A stretch of 64,000 bases of DNA from Chitinophaga caeni. Its GTDB lineage: Bacteria > Bacteroidota > Bacteroidia > Chitinophagales > Chitinophagaceae. The notes under the pieces were generated by a model. The model did not search any database. It saw only the letters and a program-made list of their open reading frames with translations, and was not told the origin of the DNA. A program made the position numbers and the translations under genes. Location of the stretch: the NCBI RefSeq assembly GCF_002557795.1, contig NZ_CP023777.1, positions 4,225,001 through 4,289,000 of the forward strand, given 5' to 3'. Positions within the stretch are counted from its first letter, which is position 1, and every line of letters starts with the position of its first letter. Below, one piece after another: positions 26,920-35,571 of the stretch.

Positions 26920-28278
26920 TTATCTCGGGTTCTGTTCCAAAGACGGGTTCAACTGTATATTATATAAAGGCACCGGGAACAAGTAACGGTTGCTGCCGGG
27001 TTCCAGCACCGCGGTTTGGCCGGTTACGAGGTTCGTCCTGGAAATATTTTTCGCAAACCTGCTGTCATTGAACAAACGTTTTTGATCGAACCAGCGGGCA
27101 CATTTAAACATTAATTCCCTTCTACGCTCCTCGATAACAATTTCCAGCGCTTCATCCGCATTGCTTGCATTCAACAAGATTAAATCACCGGGATTAAAGC
27201 GTTTAGCCCTAAGGGTATTCAGTATCTCCATAGCAGCGGCCACCTCGTTATTCCTTGCTTTACACTCCGCGGCAACCAGCATCATTTCAGGCACAGATGG
27301 TCCAATGTTTCTATTTTCATAGTTCAATGATTCCATGTTATTCACCCTGAAGGTTTTCCCGTTCGTCGTTAAATCCCTGGTAAGCTTGCTATAACGGAAG
27401 TCATTCGTATCGAAAAGCGACAACAAATCGCTACTTAAAACCTGGTAGGCGCTGTAGGCATGACTCTGCCCCGCTTTCTTGGATAATATAATTTCAGGAT
27501 TATCTAACCTCAGAGGCATCGTTGCTACCGTTGGCAGATCCAACAAGGTATTTTGTATGGACAAGGCGCTGTCGGCATATAACCCGGCGGGTGTATAATT
27601 CCCCATTTGCAGATATACCCGTGCAAGCAACGCATAAGCAGCAGCTTTAGAAGGGTAGATATTATATCTAGGCTTGGCAGGCAAATCTGCGATGGCAGAT
27701 TTTAAATCCGCCAACACCAAGTCATACGCAGCTTTTACCGTTGCCCTTACGGGAGTGATAGACACATTCGGTTCCAAGATCAATGGCACGCCTAAGTCCG
27801 TTGCTGCCGTGGCTTCATTATACTGCCGACCGTATTCATTGACCAACGTAAAATAATTATACGCACGATGTACGCGGGCTTCAGCAATCAAACCTTCCTT
27901 CTCCTCCAGGGTACCGTCTGTACTTGACATAACATCCTTAATTACCAGGTTACAGTAGTAGTTGGATGCGTACAAAAGCCCCCAATCCGGATCTTCGGAG
28001 GTTGCATCATAAAAATTTTCAGACCAGGTATAAGCGTTCCTGAAGCTGAGCGCCAACGAAGTTTGCATGGTAGTATCGAGGTATTCTATATCATCCGAAG
28101 TCATATCCGGCATGTCTATTGAACGCTCCAGGACGCCCATGTTATTCATCAGGTAACGGTAATTCTCATATTCGCCGGGGGTTAATGCTCCCCCGGTTTT
28201 AATATCGGTATAATTACTACAAGACTGGAACAGGCTTGCAGTAGAAATGATGGCTATAAATATTTTTGATAGTTTCAT
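26920..28278 (-). CDS. SusD/RagB-family surface lipoprotein (locus 3)
   Basis: Lipobox SLFQSC (Cys20), then SNYTDIKTGGALTPGEYENYRYLMNN. SusD segments: 'LIAEARVHRAYNYFTLVNEYGRQY', 'PSKAAAYALLARVYLQMGNYTPAGLYADSAL', 'VPEMMLVAAECKARNNEVAAAMEILNTLRAKRF' and 'VIEERRRELMFKCARWFDQKRLFND'. 452 residues, at the short end for the family. It starts 22 nt after SusC. Of the three SusD proteins here it lacks the usual KFLD motif after the lipid anchor, having NYTD instead. Confidence 0.92.
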   Translation of the reverse strand: MKLSKIFIAIISTASLFQSCSNYTDIKTGGALTPGEYENYRYLMNNMGVLERSIDMPDMTSDDIEYLDTTMQTSLALSFRNAYTWSENFYDATSEDPDWGLLYASNYYCNLVIKDVMSSTDGTLEEKEGLIAEARVHRAYNYFTLVNEYGRQYNEATAATDLGVPLILEPNVSITPVRATVKAAYDLVLADLKSAIADLPAKPRYNIYPSKAAAYALLARVYLQMGNYTPAGLYADSALSIQNTLLDLPTVATMPLRLDNPEIILSKKAGQSHAYSAYQVLSSDLLSLFDTNDFRYSKLTRDLTTNGKTFRVNNMESLNYENRNIGPSVPEMMLVAAECKARNNEVAAAMEILNTLRAKRFNPGDLILLNASNADEALEIVIEERRRELMFKCARWFDQKRLFNDSRFAKNISRTNLVTGQTAVLEPGSNRYLFPVPLYNIQLNPSLEQNPR

Positions 28279-28300
28279 ATGCTATAAATTACTCGTGAGA

Positions 28301-31300
28301 TCAAAAAGTAACGTTCAGGGAGAAATTATACGAAGCCGATGGTCGCAGTTTCAAATTCGAACTGGATGGCGGAAAATCGGGATCCCAATGCAATTCATTC
28401 TTCGTCCAAATCATTCCCAGGTTTCTTCCCGCGGCTGATAATGATATTCCTTTAACCGGTATCCTTGTGAACAGATTTCCAGGCAAATCGTAAGTCAATG
28501 AAATTTCTCGTAAGCGGATGTGATCACCGCTCAAGTAATTCATATCAGCATTCACATACCGAATCAATCCCGTTGTACCGTTGCCCACCAAACCCGGCAC
28601 ATCTGTAAAAGCCTCATCGCCTGGTTTGCGCCAACGATCCGCGAGTAGGTTATTGTAATCGTATGTTGTAAATCCATACCTGCCAGGATAATGCGAAGGC
28701 ACATCTTTCCTAAACACGTAACCGAATTTATATGTGGCTAAGAAATATAAGGACAAGCCCTTATAACGGAATGTTTGGCTAAGGCTACCGAAGTACCTCG
28801 GGGACCTGTTGCCTACGTACTTCAAGTCATCAATGGAAGTTGGCGACTGGTAAATATTCAATGTATCCCCTTTCGCTCCGCGGATCAACGGGCTGCCATT
28901 AGCATCGAGACCCAGGTAACGGAATGCCATTACGTAATCGGAAGAATAACCCTTGATAGGTCCGGCAAAACCGGCTGATTGTAACAAGGTACTTGTAATA
29001 TTAAACCTTGAATCTGTAACCTCGTTCTTATTATAAGAGAATACCATGCGCGTATTCCAACTAAAATCCTTGGAACGGATAATTTGATAATCGAGCGATA
29101 AATCCACCCCTTGTCCTGAAAGGGTCGCGGTATTCCTCGTGATCTGGTTAAAACCTAAAGTATTGTCTACCGGGAAGGAAGCGAATAGATCCTTTCCTTT
29201 CTTATAATACAATTCCGCAGAACCATTTAACCGGTGATTGAATAAACCGAAATCTATACCGAAATTATAAATACCGGTTTGCTCCCAACGCAAGGAAGGA
29301 TTCGCCGGGAATAATATGCCGGCATAGGGATCATACGGCGGGCTGTAAGCATCGTTAACAAGATAAATCTGGTCATATGGCAATGCCGATAAACTGATAT
29401 TACCATTAATACCGTAAGTTACCCTGGCTGTTAAGCTGCTCAACCAATCAACATTCTCAAGGAAATGTTCCTTGTTTGCAGCCCAAGCAAAGCCGGTGGA
29501 CCAGAAAGGCTTAGCACGGAATTTTTTATCCAGGCCAAAGTTGTTATAATCATCGTAACGGGCGCTACCGGACAATGTATATTTACCTTGGTAGGTATAA
29601 GAGAAATTACCGAAATAAGATAAATAACGCTTGCGGACATCCGTATAACTAGCATTATAATTTAAGTTCCTATAATATCCATCCACCGAAATGAAAGGCG
29701 TAGAATAATCGACCGGTTGACTCAGTTGCCGCTCCTTATTATAACCGTAGAGAGAATTTCCTTTACCCATCTCGATGGTTTGGCGCACCTCCATACCGGC
29801 AATAGCATTCACCTGGTGTACACCTTTAAAATTACGGTCGAAGTTCAATTGTTCGCGGAAGCTGTAATTATTTTTATTGTATTCCATGTAGTTCACGATC
29901 GCCCCTTTGGGTATGCCGTAAACCAGCTCTCCATTTGCATCGATAGAAGTCGCGGAATTAACCAGGTTCCTAGCGTAATAACTTTTCTCATCGTATAAAG
30001 CTTCGGAAGTGGAAGTCCCCCTTTCAATCATGTACCGCGTATTCAAGGAAAGTCCTTTATAAATAGGAATGTTTAAAGCGAAATTGGCAGCATAATTACT
30101 TTCGTTGACACCTGTATTGTTTAATTCAAGTTCATCCAGGTAATTCAGCTTCCAGGGAAGATATCCTTGCGCCTCTAAGCCGTCCAGGCGACCACCGTAG
30201 TAAGCTTTTGAATAATAAACACGGTTACCGTTCTCATCAACGATCTGGTCGTAAGGCATAAAAGGCGATCCTGAAGCCGCATACACACCGTAACCGTAAT
30301 TACCGTTCTTGACACGGAACCAGTTGCCCCTTAAATTAGCAGATAAGGTAATGTTCTTAAAGAATTTAAAATCTTGATTAATGGAAAGCGTCATCCTTTC
30401 ACCGAAGTTCCCTTTAACAGCTGTATTTTCCCTGTCATAGGCGCCTGAAATAAAATAAGTATGCCTATCTGTACCGCCACTTACATTAATATCATAGTGT
30501 TGTGTTGTAGCTTCTTGTAACAGGTAATCCTTAACCTGCTGGCGGGAGTCGCGGCCCCTTAACACGTCCAGGGCGCTATCGAGTTGTGTTTGTGAAATTT
30601 CATTCCTTTTAAACTTAAACATCCAATCCACCGCTTGGCTTACAGGTAGTTGCTGTGCGGGGGAGAGCGTTGTAGGATCGTATATCATGCCCTTATCAAC
30701 CAATTCCTGCTCATAATCGATCATCTGCGAAGCATTCATCAAGGGGAGTGAATTGAGCCTAGGCTTACCATTGGAACCGAATCCGGCAGTAAAAGAAATC
30801 CTCGGGGTAGCATCATTAGTTTTACCTTTCTTGGTAGTAATGACGATTACGCCCGCGGATGCCCTTGCACCCCAAATAGAGGCCGCCGCAGCATCTTTCA
30901 GAAAGGTGATCTGCTCCACATCAGCCGGATTTATCGTGCGTATATCGAGCTCCGTAGGAAACCCGTCGATAACCAGTAATGGCTTTTTATTAACATCGCC
31001 ATTTAAGGTCGTCGCTCCCCTGATCGTAATATTATAACTGGTAACGCCGGCGCCATCACCATTTAAATTTCCGTAAACAAAACTGTTATCAGATTCGGTA
31101 AGGTTTAATTGCACCCCGGCAACTTGTCCTTCCAAGCGATTTAAAACATTCGGCACGGGAATTTTCTCTAATTGCTTGGCAGTTACAACGCCGAAAGAAC
31201 CGGTGGCCCTTTCCTTCGGTAAGTTCACGTAACCGGTAGACACTACTTCAACTTGTTTCAATGAGCCTACGCGATCATTAAGTTCCACCTTCAAAACCTT

Positions 31301-31861
31301 GCTGGTTCCCAGCATCACATTCCTACGTTCATACCCGATACTCGAAAATATCAACATGGTTTCATTACCCGGTAGTTCTATAAAAAACTCGCCGTTATCA
31401 TTAGTAAATGCCATCTTTTGAGATTGAAGCCCGACGATAGAAACACCGGGAATACCTTGCTGATCGCTATTCACTACCTTTCCTTCCAGCTTTCTTTTGC
31501 CTGCTGAGGCAGGAGTAGAAGTATTTTGATCCTTCTCTTCCTGCGCTTCCTTGGGCAATTTTTTGATTAATACATTCTGGCCTTTTATCGTATAGGTCAA
31601 ATGAGTCCCATTCAATAATTGATCCATCACTGTATTCAAAGATTCATCTTTACATTGGTAGGTCACCGGTTTCAGCCCATCCAAATCCTTGGACTGGTAA
31701 CCGATAAACTTACCGGATTGCAACTGCACCTGCCTCAAAGCTTCCTTCATGGGCACTTGCGACAAATGCAACGTAATCTTGGCTTCTTTCTGCTGGCCAA
31801 ATACAGCGGCATAGTGTAGGCATAACAATGCCAGTAGCACCGATACAAATTTTCTTGTCAT
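28301..31861 (-). CDS. SusC/RagA TonB-dependent transporter with STN domain (locus 3)
   Basis: 1186 residues. Signal peptide 1-22; STN domain about 27-93 ('LSQVPMKEALRQVQLQSGKFIGY'); carboxypeptidase-regulatory-like domain about 122-195 ('LEGKVVNSDQQGIPGVSIVGL'); plug about 205-345 with 'FLKDAAAASIWGARASAGVIVITTKKG' (W replaces the usual Y in the SIYGARA signature); barrel ending 'SYNFSLNVTF'. Only 34 nt separate it from FecR, and the hairpin found before the other two SusC genes is absent; only the short AACCAA core, 13 nt before the ATG, is kept. Confidence 0.94.
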   Translation of the reverse strand: MTRKFVSVLLALLCLHYAAVFGQQKEAKITLHLSQVPMKEALRQVQLQSGKFIGYQSKDLDGLKPVTYQCKDESLNTVMDQLLNGTHLTYTIKGQNVLIKKLPKEAQEEKDQNTSTPASAGKRKLEGKVVNSDQQGIPGVSIVGLQSQKMAFTNDNGEFFIELPGNETMLIFSSIGYERRNVMLGTSKVLKVELNDRVGSLKQVEVVSTGYVNLPKERATGSFGVVTAKQLEKIPVPNVLNRLEGQVAGVQLNLTESDNSFVYGNLNGDGAGVTSYNITIRGATTLNGDVNKKPLLVIDGFPTELDIRTINPADVEQITFLKDAAAASIWGARASAGVIVITTKKGKTNDATPRISFTAGFGSNGKPRLNSLPLMNASQMIDYEQELVDKGMIYDPTTLSPAQQLPVSQAVDWMFKFKRNEISQTQLDSALDVLRGRDSRQQVKDYLLQEATTQHYDINVSGGTDRHTYFISGAYDRENTAVKGNFGERMTLSINQDFKFFKNITLSANLRGNWFRVKNGNYGYGVYAASGSPFMPYDQIVDENGNRVYYSKAYYGGRLDGLEAQGYLPWKLNYLDELELNNTGVNESNYAANFALNIPIYKGLSLNTRYMIERGTSTSEALYDEKSYYARNLVNSATSIDANGELVYGIPKGAIVNYMEYNKNNYSFREQLNFDRNFKGVHQVNAIAGMEVRQTIEMGKGNSLYGYNKERQLSQPVDYSTPFISVDGYYRNLNYNASYTDVRKRYLSYFGNFSYTYQGKYTLSGSARYDDYNNFGLDKKFRAKPFWSTGFAWAANKEHFLENVDWLSSLTARVTYGINGNISLSALPYDQIYLVNDAYSPPYDPYAGILFPANPSLRWEQTGIYNFGIDFGLFNHRLNGSAELYYKKGKDLFASFPVDNTLGFNQITRNTATLSGQGVDLSLDYQIIRSKDFSWNTRMVFSYNKNEVTDSRFNITSTLLQSAGFAGPIKGYSSDYVMAFRYLGLDANGSPLIRGAKGDTLNIYQSPTSIDDLKYVGNRSPRYFGSLSQTFRYKGLSLYFLATYKFGYVFRKDVPSHYPGRYGFTTYDYNNLLADRWRKPGDEAFTDVPGLVGNGTTGLIRYVNADMNYLSGDHIRLREISLTYDLPGNLFTRIPVKGISLSAAGRNLGMIWTKNELHWDPDFPPSSSNLKLRPSASYNFSLNVTF

Positions 31862-31895
31862 CTTGTACTTTAAAATTGGTTGATCGAAATCCTGG

Positions 31896-32927
31896 TTAGT
31901 AAACTATATAACCTCCGTTATTCCTGGCATATTTAGCGTTTGCCAGTTCGCATAAATTGTCGAGGGCACTCTCAATAGATGTGTTCTTGAAGAATCCAAT
32001 GGTCATGACAACATTGGACAAAGTATCGTTCTGTAGTTCTATCTTCGTTCCATAATAGATCTGTAGATCCATCAATATATCCTTTAGCGACTCATCTGTG
32101 AAGCTGATATTCCCGGATTGCCATGCCAAAATATTGGCAGGTATCGCGATGCGTTTTTTAGCAATGCCCGTAATTACTTCTAATTGCAACTCCTGTCCTT
32201 TTACCAATGTAGAAAGCACCTTGTTATCCTGGCTGACTTTCACTTTACCTGTAACTACGGAAACGGTCGCTTGCTGCCTACCCGGGTAAGCTTTTATGTT
32301 AAAGGAAGTTCCCAATACCGTTGTTTTTACCTTTCCGGGACTTTCGATAACAAAGGGCCATTGTGCCGCTTTGCTCACCTCGAAATAAGCTTCCCCTTCC
32401 AGGTACACTTCCCTTAAATTATCTTCGAAATGATCGGGATACCGTAATTCCGTCCCCCCGTTTAGCACGATCCTCGTACTATCCGATAATACGATCACTT
32501 TCCTTTCGTTATTTCCTGTTCTGACGGTCGTATAAGCCGCGATCACTTCCACCTTGTTAGTATCCCGGTAGTGGAAGGCAAGTTCGTTGACTTGCGATCC
32601 GGAACCGGCAATCAACCAAGATGCGATGCCGGCAACCAATACCACCGCGGCAGCATAATACCATCTCCGCAATTGTTTGCGGGCGATTGGTACAACTTTG
32701 GTTTTATTAAAACCTTCGCCCGGGATATCCAATTTACCATCCGCGGATATAAAGGCAGGAGAATTGGTATTCAATTTTACTTCATCGTATAGCTCATCTA
32801 ACAGCGTTTTCATCCCTTCTTCGTCTTGGTGTTGTTGATACCAATCAAAAAAAGCATCCCGTTCTTCCGGGCTGCACTTCCCGGAGACGTACAGTTTAAA
32901 TAATCTTCTAAATTGTTCCTGGTCCAA
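31896..32927 (-). CDS. FecR-family anti-sigma factor (locus 3)
   Basis: Start is ambiguous. I chose the TTG at 32927, which gives (M)DQEQFRRLFKLYVSGKCSPEER, the usual FecR N-terminus; another TTG at 32969 would add 14 residues. Cytosolic helical domain about 1-70, membrane helix about 86-103 (WYYAAAVVLVAGIASWLIAG), FecR domain with 'VLSDSTRIVLNGGTELRYPDHF', 'LEGEAYFEVSKAAQWPFVIES' and 'VLGTSFNIKAY', and a C-terminal domain ending 'SALDNLCELANAKYARNNGGYIVY'. It couples SusC to the sigma factor immediately upstream. Confidence 0.92.
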   Translation of the reverse strand: MDQEQFRRLFKLYVSGKCSPEERDAFFDWYQQHQDEEGMKTLLDELYDEVKLNTNSPAFISADGKLDIPGEGFNKTKVVPIARKQLRRWYYAAAVVLVAGIASWLIAGSGSQVNELAFHYRDTNKVEVIAAYTTVRTGNNERKVIVLSDSTRIVLNGGTELRYPDHFEDNLREVYLEGEAYFEVSKAAQWPFVIESPGKVKTTVLGTSFNIKAYPGRQQATVSVVTGKVKVSQDNKVLSTLVKGQELQLEVITGIAKKRIAIPANILAWQSGNISFTDESLKDILMDLQIYYGTKIELQNDTLSNVVMTIGFFKNTSIESALDNLCELANAKYARNNGGYIVY

Positions 32928-32970
32928 AGTAAAATTGATTAAAGTTGTTTCCCGCCAAGGGAACAACAAC

Positions 32971-33018
32971 TATATGACGTTTAGAACAGGGCGATGTCCT
33001 ATTGCAGTGAAAAAAAAA
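32971..33018 (-). promoter_or_regulatory. Possible ECF-type promoter region of fecR (locus 3)
   Basis: On the minus strand, a T9-C run (33009-33018), 17 nt, then CGCCCTGTTC and an ECF-like CGTC at 32977-32980, followed by ATATAG. It resembles the regions before fecR in loci 1 and 2. Tentative. Confidence 0.3.
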
Positions 33019-33019
33019 T

Positions 33020-33568
33020 TTAAAATAATTTCACATGATCCTTGATCACGCTACGGAGATAGGCCATGGCGGCGGTTAACTGGTTCTTTACGGTAGATGG
33101 GGATATATTTAATTTGCTGGCAATTTCCTTCCTAGATTTACCTTCTACATGGCTCAACTGGTATATAATCCTCCTTTGCGGAGGCAGTTGGCTAACAGCC
33201 TCAGAAAGGGCCACTTCGTATTCTTTCAGGACGATGGTATCATATACATTCGTATCCTCCCATTGGTGACCGTTAAAATATTCAGTTCTCAGTTTGCGGT
33301 CATTGGCCAATTGGCGCAGTACATCCATCACCTTATTACGCACCATACGGTATAGGTAATCTTCCATGTTATCGATCTGGCTGAAACGCTCACGGATCGA
33401 CCATAGTTTAATAAACACTTCCTGGATAATATCCCTGGCAAGGATCTCAGATTGAACGGTTTTCAGGGCAAAATTATAAAGCGGGTTCTCATACAGGCGG
33501 AAATATGCCGTGAATTGCTCCAACAACATTTGATCCGAATCCCGTATAATACCTTCCCTTTTTCCCAT
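33020..33568 (-). CDS. ECF RNA polymerase sigma factor (locus 3)
   Basis: Start at the ATG at 33568 (MGKREGIIRDSDQMLLEQFTAYF), giving 182 residues, the normal ECF length. The frame is open up to 33838, but that part is translated from an intergenic tandem repeat and is not protein-like. Region 2: 'FRLYENPLYNFALKTVQSEILARDIIQEVFIKLWSIRERFSQIDNMEDYLYRMVRNKVMDVL'. Region 4: 'QLPPQRRIIYQLSHVEGKSRKEIASKLNISPSTVKNQLTAAMAYLRSVI'. It is followed directly by fecR and the rest of locus 3. Confidence 0.93.
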   Translation of the reverse strand: MGKREGIIRDSDQMLLEQFTAYFRLYENPLYNFALKTVQSEILARDIIQEVFIKLWSIRERFSQIDNMEDYLYRMVRNKVMDVLRQLANDRKLRTEYFNGHQWEDTNVYDTIVLKEYEVALSEAVSQLPPQRRIIYQLSHVEGKSRKEIASKLNISPSTVKNQLTAAMAYLRSVIKDHVKLF

Positions 33569-33745
33569 GTGTAAACTATAAGTTTCAACATCAAACTTAC
33601 AAAAAATATTAAGTTTCCAATTGCAGGGTAAACATTTTGATATTTCATATATCTGGATAAATTTATGGATCACAATGGGATAGCAAATAATCAGCATGTA
33701 TATTCTATCTACTAAAGCATTCATTATTAGTATAGTATGATAATT

Positions 33746-33885
33746 GCTAGTTCGAGATCCCGAGCATTGCTGGTTCGAGATCCCCAAGCATCGCTGGTTC
33801 GAGATCCCAAGCATTGCTGGTTCGAGATCCTCAGGCATTGCTGGTTCGAGATCCCGAGCATTGCTAGTTCGAGATCCCGAACATT
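33746..33885 (+). repeat. Tandem array of six 23-24-bp units
   Basis: Six head-to-tail units of GCTRGTTCGAGATCC(C) plus RAGCATT, at 33746, 33769, 33793, 33816, 33840 and 33863; the next unit (33886) becomes the left end of the 190-bp element. The units are contiguous, with no spacers, so this is not a CRISPR. They look like local expansion of a mutated copy of the element's left end. Confidence 0.85.
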
Positions 33886-34075
33886 GCTAGTTCGAGCTTC
33901 CAAGCTCGGACTCCCATATGGAACAACGTTCTACTGATAGAACATCTTGTTCGGCAGCAACTGGAATCTAACAATTGGCAGTTCGTGGTGCAAGGAGTAA
34001 GTACAATTTCATTCCCGGTACATTTGTAAATGTCCTCAACTCTGTGTGGGTCCGAGCTTGGAAGCTCGAACCAGC
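33886..34075 (+). repeat. 190-bp palindromic-end element, solo copy A
   Basis: Bounded by inverted 26-bp ends (GCTAGTTCGAGCTTCC... on the left; its complement ending in GCTCGAACCAGC on the right). Each end contains the palindrome CGAGCTTCCAAGCTCG. No coding capacity. It shares about 190 nt of alignable sequence with the copies at 45194-45385 and 59781-62101. The interior is closest to the 45194 copy (shared ACATCTTGTTCGGCAG and GGAATCTAACAATTGGC), which defines one of two subfamilies. Confidence 0.85.
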
Positions 34076-34176
34076 AAATTTTTTGGGTATTTCGACTAAG
34101 CATTCATAATACGAATCCTGATTTCGAACAACTATGACTTCTATACATGTTTACTATTACCGGGTCCTAATCTTTT

Positions 34177-35283
34177 CTAAATCACCGATATAAAACGTTG
34201 CATCTCTTCCATGGTGCCTACTGTAATGCGAGTCCATTTCCCTTCTTGCTCATAGATTCCAGTTCCTTGTATTTTATTAATCTTCAATACGTCAAAAAAG
34301 TCATGTTCATATTCTTTCAATGAAAAATAAATGAAGTTCGTGTAAGAAGGTATGCAATGTAAACCCTTGGATTGCAACTGTGATACCGTATAAGCACGTG
34401 CCGCGTTATTTTTTATATTACAGTCATTAAAAAAATCCTTGTCCTTTAACGCTGCCATCGCACCTACTCTCGACATCACGCTGATATCGCCGTTAGGCCA
34501 TACTTTAAGCTTGAGGAGGGCATCGATTGTATCGGGATGCGCCATCGCGTAACCAACCCTTGCGCCAGCCATGCCGTATATTTTAGAGAAGGTCCTGATG
34601 ACGATTAAATTTTTTATGTCCTTTACCATATCACAAACAGATGGTTCTTCGGTAAACTCCAGGTAGGCTTCATCTACAACAACCATTGTTTTCTTTGCTG
34701 CCTCCCGGATAAAATCTCTCAATTTCGTGGCATCTACGATCGTTGCGGTGGGATTATTCGGATTACAGATATAAACAAATCTTGTTTCTCCCGTGATCTT
34801 CGACTGCATCGCATCCAGGTCATTGCGTTTATTTTCATCTAGCGGCACGGCAATTTTTGTCAATCCTTGCTGTACAGCAATGTTCGTCCAATTAGTAAAG
34901 GAAGGATCCGCAATGACAAAATTCCCTTTTTGCATGGAATAATAAACGGCTAACAAGTTTAAAATCTCTGTAGATCCTGCCGTGACAAGAATATTTTCCC
35001 CGGGTAAGTTATTTTTATCGGCAATCGCTTTCATTAATTCGGAGGTAATGTCCCAATTATAGCGATTACTTTTCATCATATTCTCGATCATGGCGCTCCT
35101 GGCCATCGGGGATGGACCGTATGGATTTTCGTTTGAACTTAAGCGGATGACATCCGAAGGGGCTAAACTGCGGCTTTTCCCCTCGTTATTTGCCGGTGCA
35201 GCAAAAGATTCTAAACTGGAAAGACCTAAAGCCAACGTTCCCAGTCCTATTTGTTGAAGCCATTGTCTTCTATTGGGTTGCAT
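34177..35283 (-). CDS. Tat-exported HisC-like PLP aminotransferase
   Basis: Class I/II aminotransferase of the histidinol-phosphate aminotransferase group: 'LSSNENPYGPSPMARSAM', 'VTAGSTEILNLLA', 'ICNPNNPTATI', 'VVDEAYLEF' and the PLP-lysine motif TFSKIYGMAGARVGYA (Lys234). 368 residues. Unlike biosynthetic HisC it begins with a twin-arginine signal (MQPNRRQWLQQIGLGTLALGLSSLESFAAP), so the folded, PLP-loaded enzyme is probably exported to the periplasm. No other his genes are near. The amino donor or acceptor is unknown; a role in periplasmic amino-acid conversion is inference. It is monocistronic and flanked by the repeat element on one side. Confidence 0.88.
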   Translation of the reverse strand: MQPNRRQWLQQIGLGTLALGLSSLESFAAPANNEGKSRSLAPSDVIRLSSNENPYGPSPMARSAMIENMMKSNRYNWDITSELMKAIADKNNLPGENILVTAGSTEILNLLAVYYSMQKGNFVIADPSFTNWTNIAVQQGLTKIAVPLDENKRNDLDAMQSKITGETRFVYICNPNNPTATIVDATKLRDFIREAAKKTMVVVDEAYLEFTEEPSVCDMVKDIKNLIVIRTFSKIYGMAGARVGYAMAHPDTIDALLKLKVWPNGDISVMSRVGAMAALKDKDFFNDCNIKNNAARAYTVSQLQSKGLHCIPSYTNFIYFSLKEYEHDFFDVLKINKIQGTGIYEQEGKWTRITVGTMEEMQRFISVI

Positions 35284-35504
35284 AGAGATAGTTTTTAATT
35301 TTCACGATCAGGATAACTTTTTTCTTACAAACGAAATTATCATGTAATCGTTTGATAAGCATTTTACATTTAAATATACTGTTATTTTGTAAAGCGCTGA
35401 TGTTAAAATTATCTTATAAAGCTGGTACGCAGACAGCCTTCCATTGTCCAAATAAACACCTATAAATTACCAGATCTCACCGCTTCCCTTCATTATCAAT
35501 ACAG

Positions 35505-35512
35505 TAATTTTG
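35505..35512 (+). promoter_or_regulatory. Candidate -7 box of the SnoaL-like gene
   Basis: TAATTTTG matches TAnnTTTG and lies about 60 nt before the ATG at 35572. No convincing -33 TTTG is seen at the right distance, so the call is weak. Confidence 0.35.
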
Positions 35513-35571
35513 ATTTATGCTTATACCAGGCGTAAACGGAATAATTACGATCATTTCAAAAATTTATCAAA

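Noticed and set aside
33571..33606. Promoter of the locus 3 sigma gene (TAGTTTAC with an upstream TTTG)
   Set aside because: The -7-like box is only 3 nt from the ATG, so transcription would start inside the gene; the match is likely chance.
33569..33838. 90-codon N-terminal extension of the locus 3 sigma factor
   Set aside because: It is translated from the 23-24-bp repeats and AT-rich leader (repeated LGISNQ-like words) and has no family similarity. The ATG at 33568 gives normal ECF length.
33746..33909. CRISPR array
   Set aside because: The repeats are contiguous with no spacers between them, and no cas genes occur in the window.
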